Shown here one piece after another: positions 56,136 to 64,000 of a stretch of DNA of 64,000 bases (positions within the stretch are counted from its first letter, which is position 1; every line of letters begins with the position of its first letter). A program made the position numbers and the translations under genes. Below the pieces are notes generated by a model. It was not told where the DNA came from and did not search any database. It saw only the letters and a program-made list of their open reading frames with translations. The stretch is from Clostridium sp. (GTDB lineage: Bacteria > Bacillota > Clostridia > Lachnospirales > Lachnospiraceae), in contig JAISOV010000016.1 in NCBI GenBank assembly GCA_031275405.1, forward strand, positions 23,725 through 87,724. Direction: 5' to 3'.

Positions 56136-56612
56136 ATGAGTACACCTACCATTGTCCTGCTATGCATCCTTGCCGCCCTGCTCGCCGGCGTGGCGGTCAT
56201 TTATTTCCTTGGCAGGAAAGCGCAGAAAAAGCAGGCGGAGCAGCAGGAGAAACTGGAAGCCGGCAAACAGACCATTTCCATGCTGATCATCGACAAGAAG
56301 CGCATGAAGCTGAAAGACGCCGGTCTGCCCGCCTCGGTTCTCAGCCAGGCCCCTAAGATGATGCGAAACACCAAGCTTCCGGTCATCAAGGCGAAAGTCG
56401 GCCCCCAGATCCTCACCTTCCTCTGTGAGGAAAAAATCTTCGACTCCGTTCCGGTGAAAAAAGAAGTAAAAGCGGTGATCAGCGGCCTTTACGTCCTCGG
56501 GGTCAAAGGTCTGCACGGGAAAGCGCCGGTACAGCCCACGAAAAAGAAAAACTTCTTCCGCCGCGCCTTGGAAGCCGCCCAGGCAAAAGCGGGCGCGAAG
56601 CCGCTGAAATAA
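56136..56612 (+). CDS. Hypothetical membrane-anchored protein
   Basis: N-terminal TM helix, basic coiled region; isolated plus-strand gene with SD AGGAGG. Confidence 0.7.
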   Translation: MSTPTIVLLCILAALLAGVAVIYFLGRKAQKKQAEQQEKLEAGKQTISMLIIDKKRMKLKDAGLPASVLSQAPKMMRNTKLPVIKAKVGPQILTFLCEEKIFDSVPVKKEVKAVISGLYVLGVKGLHGKAPVQPTKKKNFFRRALEAAQAKAGAKPLK

Positions 56613-56660
56613 AGAACGCGGCGGCGTGTGCGGCGCGAACCGGAACCCGGGCCGCCTGTA

Positions 56661-56713
56661 CGCTTCCTCTCCGCCGCGTCGCTGCCGGGCAGCGACGCGG
56701 CGGAGAGGAAGCG
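56661..56713. terminator. 53-bp near-perfect palindrome between convergent genes
   Basis: CGCTTCCTCTCCGCCGCGTCGCTGCC-G-GGCAGCGACGCGGCGGAGAGGAAGCG. Confidence 0.8.
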
Positions 56714-56723
56714 GATGACGATT

Positions 56724-57182
56724 TCAATAATCCGTGCCGGGCAGCGACGGGAACCCCGCCGCTTTTTCCTGAATGTTCATGGAAAGCTTGCAGTCCGCCA
56801 GATGTTCATAATTCACTTCCAGCGCGTAATCCACGTCAATCTGGATCCGTCTGCCCTCTTCTTTCATATGGATCTTCTTGGCGTCGATCCCGATGAGGAT
56901 ATCCCCAAACGGCGTAGAGTAGTTGGTCATATTCATTTTGTTTTCTTCAAACATCATATGTACGTTCACCGCGCCCCGTTTGGTCAGGTTCAGGAAATGC
57001 TCCCGGAACTTGATGACGTTCTTGGCGGTTCCCTCCACCCCCTCAAAGGCTTCCTCGTAGACCACGTAGTGGCTGTTATTCTTTTTATAATATTCCGCAG
57101 ATGTCACAGTCTCCACATCCATATTCTCGGTCGCCAGGCTGAACTGCAGACCCTTCATCGCAAGCAAAACTTCTTTTGTCAT
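56724..57182 (-). CDS. DUF1934 domain protein
   Basis: VEGTAKNVIKFREHFLNLTKRGAVNVHMMFEENKMNMTNYSTPFGDILIGI pattern. Confidence 0.8.
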   Translation of the reverse strand: MTKEVLLAMKGLQFSLATENMDVETVTSAEYYKKNNSHYVVYEEAFEGVEGTAKNVIKFREHFLNLTKRGAVNVHMMFEENKMNMTNYSTPFGDILIGIDAKKIHMKEEGRRIQIDVDYALEVNYEHLADCKLSMNIQEKAAGFPSLPGTDY

Positions 57183-57183
57183 T

Positions 57184-58026
57184 TTAATAATCCTCTATGT
57201 TCACTTTTTTTGCGGACAAGATCCCGTACTTGATAATGGAATTTGCAAAATTCTTGAATTTCTCCGCCATGTCGCTGACATAAAACTGGTACCGGTTATC
57301 GCCCAGCCTTGGCGGGTCTGTGTTCAACATGCCTTCCCGGCGCAGCATCTCCTTTAATTCCCTGGCGGTCTCATAAGCCGGATTCACCAGGGTCACGCCC
57401 TCCCCTACGATTTTCTGGAGCGCGGCGCGTATCAGCGGATAATGGGTACAGCCTAGGATCAGCGTGTCAATGCCGCTGTCTGTCAGTTCCGACAGATAAC
57501 GTCCGGCGATTTCATCCGTCACCGGATCCTGCCACAGCCCCTCTTCCACCAGCGGGACCAGCAGCGGGCAGGCTTTCTGATAAATGGTTACTTTTTCTTC
57601 CAGCTTATTTATGTAGCGGATGTACAGGCGGCTGCTTATGGTCGCTTCCGTGGCAATCACCCCGATCCTGCCGTTCCTCGTCACTTCCGCCGCCACCCGG
57701 GCCCCGGGCTTTACGACGCCGATCAGGGGAATGTCCGTTTCCCGCTCCAGTTCCTCCATGGCGTAGGCGCTGACCGTATTGCAGGCCACTACGATGGTCT
57801 TCACTTCGTGGGTCTTGAGGAAACGCACGATCTGCCTGGAAAATCGGGTGACGGTTTCTTCGGATTTGCTGCCGTAAGGCACCCTGGCCGTATCCCCGAA
57901 ATATACGATCTTCTCATTGGGAATCTGCCGCATGATTTCCCGGACCACCGTCAGCCCGCCCACCCCGGAATCAAACACCCCGACAGGCGCGCCGGCCGGC
58001 GTTTCCCTCCTGCTCTCCTGATTCAT
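57184..58026 (-). CDS. murI: Glutamate racemase
   Basis: VGVFDSGVGGLTVVREIMRQIPNEKIVYFGDTARVPYG, VVACNTVSA, LILGCTHYPLI. Confidence 0.97.
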   Translation of the reverse strand: MNQESRRETPAGAPVGVFDSGVGGLTVVREIMRQIPNEKIVYFGDTARVPYGSKSEETVTRFSRQIVRFLKTHEVKTIVVACNTVSAYAMEELERETDIPLIGVVKPGARVAAEVTRNGRIGVIATEATISSRLYIRYINKLEEKVTIYQKACPLLVPLVEEGLWQDPVTDEIAGRYLSELTDSGIDTLILGCTHYPLIRAALQKIVGEGVTLVNPAYETARELKEMLRREGMLNTDPPRLGDNRYQFYVSDMAEKFKNFANSIIKYGILSAKKVNIEDY

Positions 58027-58222
58027 GAATATGGCTATCCTTTCCCCGTCTTTTCCGCGGCTCTGTGTAAAGTACAGGCGATGCAAAAATGCATGGATCC
58101 TAAAATACATCTGTCCGGAATCAGCTTCGCAGGCTATTCCTGCTAAGCGGCAGCCTTTTCCGGTCTTGCCGCTTGCCGCCCGTGCTTACGTTTCACCACG
58201 ATACTGATTCTCGCGTCCGTTT

Positions 58223-58552
58223 TTATTCCCGCGCCTGCGTCCGGCTCCGCCCGGACAGCTCCGCCGCAGCCTGCAGCAGCCTGCTTTTCAGCCGGATCCG
58301 ACCGGAACCGCTCTCCAGGATCCGGTAATAAATCCCGCCGTCCAAGCCCCATCCCGCCGCTTCCGAAGTCGCCTGTTCCGTCTGTCCGTCCGGCCCGTTC
58401 CGCCCTGCCGCTTCCGCCTGCACCGTTCCGTCTTCCGAAACGATCCGGTAGGTATCCGGCGTCATCGTCAGTTCCGGATAGAAAAGGCCCCACCAGCCCA
58501 AGGCGGCGCAGATACCGATCCCTGCCCGAAGCAATATCAGCTTTTTTTTCAT
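58223..58552 (-). CDS. Small membrane-anchored hypothetical protein
   Basis: N-terminal TM segment; lies directly upstream of murI. Confidence 0.55.
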   Translation of the reverse strand: MKKKLILLRAGIGICAALGWWGLFYPELTMTPDTYRIVSEDGTVQAEAAGRNGPDGQTEQATSEAAGWGLDGGIYYRILESGSGRIRLKSRLLQAAAELSGRSRTQARE

Positions 58553-58632
58553 GCAGTCACTCCTTTGGAAAGCGTCCGTTTTCAGATATTCATCTGCTTC
58601 CCTAGAGTTATTGCCAGATTTTCAGAGTTTAT

Positions 58633-59316
58633 TCAGGATTTCTCCCGCTCCAGCCGAATCTGCTCCAGAATCGCGTTCTCCTGGTTGTCAATGTGGGTCC
58701 TCGCCGCCTTGGCTGCGGTGTCTTTCTCTTTTTTGACAAGGCTCTCGTAAATAATCCGGTGTTCGTCAATCAGCCTTTGGTGCTGATGGAAGTCCTTGAT
58801 ATATTCAAAACGGTAACGGTACATCTGTTCCGCCAGATGGTGTACCAGCTGCGTCAGCCTCTGGTTGTCGGCGGCCCTTACGATAATATTGTGGAGAGCC
58901 ACGTCCGACTGGGCGATCCGCTTCACCTCCTTTGTCTTTACCGCCTGTTCAAAATGCTCACAGGCTTTGCACAGATCCGTAAGCTCCTGCGGCGTGATGC
59001 GGTCGCAGGCCAGTTCCACGCTCAGCGCGTCCATCGCCCGCCGGACTTCCATGACGTCCTTTAGGCTCTTTTCCGTAATCTGCGCCACCTCCGCGCCCCG
59101 TCTGGGAATCATGATGACCAGCCCTTCCAGTTCCAGTTTCCGGATGGCCTCCCGGATGGGGGTGCGGCTGACGCCCAGGCGATTCGCCAGATGGATCTCC
59201 AGCAGCCGCTCCCCCGGCTTCAGCTCCCCGGTCAGTATGGCCTGCCGCAAGGTGTTGAACACCACATCCCGCAGCGGCAGAAATTCATCCATCTTCACCT
59301 GTAAATCAGCCTGCAT
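58633..59316 (-). CDS. GntR-family (FCD domain) transcriptional regulator
   Basis: LRQAILTGELKPGERLLEIHLANRLGVSRTPIREAIRKLELEGLV. Confidence 0.95.
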   Translation of the reverse strand: MQADLQVKMDEFLPLRDVVFNTLRQAILTGELKPGERLLEIHLANRLGVSRTPIREAIRKLELEGLVIMIPRRGAEVAQITEKSLKDVMEVRRAMDALSVELACDRITPQELTDLCKACEHFEQAVKTKEVKRIAQSDVALHNIIVRAADNQRLTQLVHHLAEQMYRYRFEYIKDFHQHQRLIDEHRIIYESLVKKEKDTAAKAARTHIDNQENAILEQIRLEREKS

Positions 59317-59445
59317 GATGCTACCTACCCCGCCCCTTCCAAGCGCTTCCGGGCATTCCCGGCATTTTGACGTTTCCAGGAGACTCGCGGCGCGGCTTAC
59401 GAAAAACCCCGCTTCCGGCGCTGCTTACGAAAAGTATCGCTTGTT

Positions 59446-60342
59446 TCAGCATGCTTTGCGGAACTTGGTCAGAAAGATCTGCTCCCCCCGTCTCCCTTTC
59501 CGATCCTTTGGGGAACAGGACGTCTCCTCCAGAAATACTTCATACGCCTTTCCGGCTGCCGCTTCTTCCGCAAAAACGCCGAACACCGTCGGGCCGCTCC
59601 CGCTCATCAGGCTGTTACACGCCCCCAGTTCCAGCAGCCTGCGCTTCCATGCCCGGATGACGGGATACTTTTCCGCCGTCACGCTTTCCAGGACATTTCC
59701 CATACGAGCCGCCATCCCCTCAAGATCCCCGCCGCCGATCGCCGCGACCATGCCGTCAATATCCGGAGGCTTCCAAGGGCCGGGCAGCCTGAGCTGTTCA
59801 TACACCCGCCTTGTGGACACCCGGATACCCGGCTTTGCCACCAGCACATAGCAGTCCGGCGCGGGATTCAGCGCGGTCAGCTTCTCCCCGATCCCCTCCG
59901 CCAGAGCGGTCCCCCCCATGATACCATACGGTACGTCCGCGCCTATCCCAACGGCCAGTTTCCGCAGCTCTTCCCCGCTCAAGCCCAGCCCGAACAGGCG
60001 GTTCATCCCCAGAAGCACAGCCGCCGCGTCACTGCTGCCCCCCGCCATCCCCGCCGCTACGGGGATCCTTTTTTTCAGCCTGATCCGGATCCCTTCGGAA
60101 ATCCCGTATTTTTCCATCAGGCACTTTGCCGCCTTATGCGCCAGATTATTCCCGTCCGCCGGAATCTCCCCGGTGTCTACGGCAAGGGTGATCCCTCCGA
60201 CAGTTCTGCGCAGGGCAAGTTCGTCATAAATCCCCACCGTCTGCATGACCATCTTCACTTCATGGTACCCGTTTTCCAGGCGCCGGAGTACATCCAGCCC
60301 GAGATTGATTTTCGCATATGCCCTGATATCATATGATTCCAT
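59446..60342 (-). CDS. ispE: 4-diphosphocytidyl-2-C-methyl-D-erythritol kinase
   Basis: YAKINLGLDVLRRLENGYHEVKMVMQTV, IPVAAGMAGGSSDAAAVL, LMSGSGPTVFGVF. Confidence 0.96.
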   Translation of the reverse strand: MESYDIRAYAKINLGLDVLRRLENGYHEVKMVMQTVGIYDELALRRTVGGITLAVDTGEIPADGNNLAHKAAKCLMEKYGISEGIRIRLKKRIPVAAGMAGGSSDAAAVLLGMNRLFGLGLSGEELRKLAVGIGADVPYGIMGGTALAEGIGEKLTALNPAPDCYVLVAKPGIRVSTRRVYEQLRLPGPWKPPDIDGMVAAIGGGDLEGMAARMGNVLESVTAEKYPVIRAWKRRLLELGACNSLMSGSGPTVFGVFAEEAAAGKAYEVFLEETSCSPKDRKGRRGEQIFLTKFRKAC

Positions 60343-60440
60343 GCGTGATCCCTTTCCGCCGGTCGTCTGGCCGGTGAAGCGTCCGCCTGTATTTTGTATA
60401 CATGAATGATACTTTATTATATACAACCGGAAGAGATCCG

Positions 60441-60662
60441 TCAACTGTTATCTTTCAACAAAGACGCGTCCGTAACGATAGTGGGAGAGAGAGGAAAACA
60501 GAAATTGCGGACATGATGGCCCCTGCTGTCAATCTGTACGTCGCCGGACTCCACATATAAGTAACCGTTGCCTTCCGTCTCCCATTCTATGCGTCCCTCG
60601 CGGCAGTGGTCAACGCAGAGCATTTCCCCGCTCAGACAGAAACCAGAAAAGCACCTCTCCAT
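60441..60662 (-). pseudogene. N-terminal fragment of an AraC-type regulator
   Basis: MERCFSGFCLSGEMLCVDHCREGRIEWETEGNGYLYVESGDVQIDSRGHHVRNFCFPL without HTH part. Confidence 0.4.
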
Positions 60663-60774
60663 ATGGAAATTGATCTGGTACCATAAAAGTTACAGTGAAT
60701 CTTGCCACGAAAGGATAAAATGGGAAGCGGGAAGGTGAGATTCAAATAGGATAAAGAAGCTGCACGGCAGAATA

Positions 60775-61044
60775 TTGAGCGAACGCGGCGGCTCTGGCAA
60801 AGGAGATCGGTTAGAGTTTGGCGGCAAGACAACTGAAAATACTGGCAGACACGCTGTATACATGGATCAGCCGGGCGAAAAATGGAGATTTGCTGATGTC
60901 GCCCATGCCGCCCGATCCAAAGAAGTCGCTGAATTTAGCGGAGCGAGTCAAAGAACTGGAGCGAGAAAACAAGGCGCTGAGGAGCGCAAGCACTCAAATA
61001 CTGCGGGAGAACCAGAACAGTTCATTCTCCATTTGAAGCCGTAG
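60775..61044 (+). pseudogene. IS3-family OrfA remnant
   Basis: DTLYTWISRAKNGDLLMSPMPPDPKKSLNLAERVKELERENKALR, frames broken. Confidence 0.65.
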
Positions 61045-61809
61045 CATCGGCCTGTCAGGTAGTAGTCGCATTCCTCAGATTCAGCTTCCGGCACCCGTTT
61101 GGCTGTCGCCGGCGTTTCGGGCGTGACCGCGCCGTATTCCTTTTTTTACCATGCCCTCCATCTGCCCGGCAAGCTCTGTAAGCTCTTTGATACGCAGGGC
61201 AGACAGGCAGTCGTCCAGAAACCAATCGGGGATCTCTTTCCCTTTCAGGCTTGCGGAGTAGGCGGACGGCGGATACCAGCCGTTTCCCGTAGACCAGTAG
61301 TTGTTTTCAGGCAGTTCCCATGCCCGCGACGAAGGTGATATGCAAGCCGCGCCCTTTTCGCCGCTATATGCCATGCTGCCATCTTTCATCAGATTTCCAT
61401 GTCGTCCCCGTTTTCTTCTTCAAGATGATTGTCAGCCGGAAACTCATCGCCGGCGTTACGGTTCATTCTCTCACACTGCTGTTTGGTCTGAAACGCCGCC
61501 GGCAAAAGATTGCAGGAATCGGTGAAAACCGTACTGTCCTTGCCGAAGGATCTATGCCTCCACATCATTGTACAGCATACACGCGGCAGAGGAAAACATC
61601 AGCACCTCTATTGCAACCTGTAAGCTATCACGGTATAATGCAACTTATCAGAAGCTGCAAAGCGGCTTCTGAGAAAAGACGCCGCTTTTGCGCCGTCATG
61701 GGATTCCCGGAAGCCGCTTTTGCCACGGGCATTTCCAATGGCGGGCGCGCCGCCCGGATGAAAAAACATCCCGCGCAGGCTCCGAACGGCCGGAACCGGA
61801 AAGGATCCC

Positions 61810-62556
61810 ATGAATCAGTTTACCGCCGCCCCTATTTCCCGTCCCGCCGCCTTGATCACCGGCGCTTCCAGAGGAATCGGGAGGGCGACCGCAGAGCGTT
61901 TTGCCGCTGCGGGCTATCACCTGATCCTGACCTGTATTTCGTCTATAAAAACGTTACGCGAATACGCGGCCCGGCTGGAACAGGCCTACGGGATCCGCTG
62001 CGCGGCGGTTCAGGCGGATATGGGAAATTACGAAGAGGTCCGGAAAGTATTCGGGCAGATCACCGAGCTGGATGTGGTGGTCAACAATGCCGGCGTGAGC
62101 TATGTCGGCCTGCTGTCGGAGATGGAGACAGCCGACTGGCAGCGTCTCATGCGCACCAACTTAGACAGCTGCTTCTATACCTGTAAACTGGCCGTCCCGC
62201 TTCTGCTGCGGAAGCACTGCGGAAAAATCATCAATATCTCATCGGTCTGGGGCAGCGTAGGCGCGTCCATGGAGGTGGCTTATTCCGCTTCCAAGGGGGC
62301 GGTCAACGCCTTCACCAAGGCCTTGGCAAAAGAACTCGCTCCCAGTAATATCCAAGTAAACGCCCTTGCTTTCGGCATGATAGATACCCGCATGAACGAA
62401 AGCTTCACGCCGGAGGAACTGGCGGCGATCACCGCAGGGATTCCGGCTGACCGCCCGGGATCGGCAGAGGAAGCCGCCCAGCTGATCCTGCTGACGGCAC
62501 AGGCGCCCCCGTATCTGACCGGACAGGTCATCACCATGGACGGCGGCTGGACCTGA
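61810..62556 (+). CDS. SDR-family oxidoreductase (FabG-like)
   Basis: ALITGASRGIGRATAERFAAAGYHL, VVNNAGVSYVG, YSASKGAVNAFTKALAKELAPSNIQVNALAFG. Confidence 0.93.
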   Translation: MNQFTAAPISRPAALITGASRGIGRATAERFAAAGYHLILTCISSIKTLREYAARLEQAYGIRCAAVQADMGNYEEVRKVFGQITELDVVVNNAGVSYVGLLSEMETADWQRLMRTNLDSCFYTCKLAVPLLLRKHCGKIINISSVWGSVGASMEVAYSASKGAVNAFTKALAKELAPSNIQVNALAFGMIDTRMNESFTPEELAAITAGIPADRPGSAEEAAQLILLTAQAPPYLTGQVITMDGGWT

Positions 62557-62770
62557 ACCAGGTACGCTCCATTCTGACAGCGCTATAGGGCCGCCGCCCG
62601 GCAACCACGCCATTGCGTCCAAGGCACCTTGTTTACCCGTTACTGCTCGCCAAGGGCAGCCGAGCGGCAACAGCAGGGAGGAAAGACGCGGCAGGGAAGC
62701 GATAAAGCCGGCAGCCATTTGAGAAGAGGGAAGATGGAACAATGTTTTTCAGAAAAAGGAGAAGAGGAAA

Positions 62771-63793
62771 ATGGCAGAGTACGAAGTAAATATTGATCTG
62801 GCGAATGACGCCAAGAAGGAGATGGCAAAGAAGATAGGTTCCGGAGAACCGAGAGTCCTGAATCAGTTCGGAGCGTTTTCCAGCCTGTACGATTTTTCCT
62901 TCCCTGAATATAAGCAGCCCGTCCTTGTCCTGAAAACGGAAGAACCGGGTTCTAAGCAGCTGCTCGCCATGAAGTATGGCAAGATAGAAACTGTCTGTTA
63001 TGACATGATCCACCATCTGATCAACGATTGTATCGTAATGGGAGCCAGACCTCTTACCGTTCAGGATGCCATTATCTGCGGGAAGCTGGAAAAGGATATT
63101 GTGACAAAGATCGTGGCAAGCATATCCGATGCCTGCCGGAAACAAGGGTGCGTGCTGACCGGCGGGGAAACGTCCGAGCAGCCGGGTGTGCTGGAGAAGG
63201 GCGTTTATATCCTGACGTCAAGCATTGTCGGCATTGTCGAGAAAGAAAAAATCATTGACGGTTCCAAAATCGAAGCCGGAGATCTGGTTCTTTCTCTGGA
63301 ATCCAGCGGGATCCATACCAACGGCTATACCTTGGTCAGGAAAATCATAGCTGAAAACCCCATGATGGAGAAAGAGATCGTGGACGGGAGGGACTTGATA
63401 GCCGCGGTTCTGGAGCCGCACAGATGTTACTACTCCGCTTTGAAAGGATTGTTCGGAAAAGATGTGGTGCAAGGAATGGCCCATATCACAGGCGGCGGAA
63501 TCAGAGAAAACCTGAATCGGATCCTACCGGACAATGTCAACGCGGAAATTGATCTGGCAGCGTATCAAGTTCCCACGATTTTTCATGTCCTAAAAAAATA
63601 CGGCGCCGTTTCCGATGAGGAGATGCTGAGAACATTTAACTTGGGCGTCGGCCTGGCGATGGCGGTGAAGCGGCGGGACGCGGACGAAGTGATTTCCGCC
63701 GTCGAAAGAAACGGCGTAAGCTGCCATATCATCGGTAAAATGGTTCCCGGGAACGGTTCCGTCGTCTGTAAAAATAAGCTGCGCTGGGAGTGA
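62771..63793 (+). CDS. purM: AIR synthase / PurM-related protein
   Basis: DCIVMGARPLTVQDAIICGK, GCVLTGGETSEQPGV, GDLVLSLESSGIHTNGYTLVRKI, MAHITGGGIRENLNRILP. Confidence 0.85.
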   Translation: MAEYEVNIDLANDAKKEMAKKIGSGEPRVLNQFGAFSSLYDFSFPEYKQPVLVLKTEEPGSKQLLAMKYGKIETVCYDMIHHLINDCIVMGARPLTVQDAIICGKLEKDIVTKIVASISDACRKQGCVLTGGETSEQPGVLEKGVYILTSSIVGIVEKEKIIDGSKIEAGDLVLSLESSGIHTNGYTLVRKIIAENPMMEKEIVDGRDLIAAVLEPHRCYYSALKGLFGKDVVQGMAHITGGGIRENLNRILPDNVNAEIDLAAYQVPTIFHVLKKYGAVSDEEMLRTFNLGVGLAMAVKRRDADEVISAVERNGVSCHIIGKMVPGNGSVVCKNKLRWE

Positions 63794-64000
63794 CGCTTTA
63801 CGTCACAGGGATGTTCCCGGGAAAGATCCCCGTCGGTCGCGTTTCTTTCCCGGGCGCCATCCGGGCAATCTGAATTTTGATGACAGCCGAAGTGATCCGA
63901 AAATCACGATGGTTCCGACTGCCGCGCACGTGAGAGGGTTCGGTGGAATCGTCCCTCCCGACTGTGCGCCGTCAGGCGCGGAACGCCGCCGGCAGGGCGC

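Noticed and set aside
61081-61389. 102-aa minus-strand ORF
   Set aside because: No motif or convincing initiation signal; left unannotated
1-64000. CRISPR array
   Set aside because: No regularly spaced short direct repeats with unique spacers were seen

Overview
This window looks like a chromosome segment from a spore-forming, Lachnospiraceae-like Firmicute (SpoIIID present), with accessory DNA at several points. About 1-14.5 kb is part of a conjugative element: CHAP hydrolase C-terminus, ParA, ParB, a 2682-aa methylase/helicase, an HTH protein, a DUF6050-like protein, and an ISNCY-like IS. About 15-31 kb mixes core genes (aroQ, an aroE-aroK fusion, tRNA-Arg, glf) with two ABC operons, an uncharacterised 392-aa protein, a duplicated lipoprotein 3' end, a C39-like peptidase, a FliD-like orphan and a candidate MITE. 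About 37.5-45.2 kb is an apparently AT-rich minus-strand cassette: truncated LoaP/NusG, two ABC exporters, a BtrH-like Cys-His-Asp protein, an ACP, FkbH, and an rfbA fragment fused to a decayed IS30 transposase. I consider this the best candidate for an undescribed (and partly decayed) biosynthetic system. The rest is mostly core (spoIIID, asnS, cls, murI, ispE, purM). The most striking coding oddity is a complete TnpV-like gene with its own Shine-Dalgarno lying in the +1 frame inside the giant helicase ORF. Several dispersed repeats sit in 5' leaders and carry the Shine-Dalgarno sequence. All calls come from reading the sequence and supplied ORFs; no database search was run.
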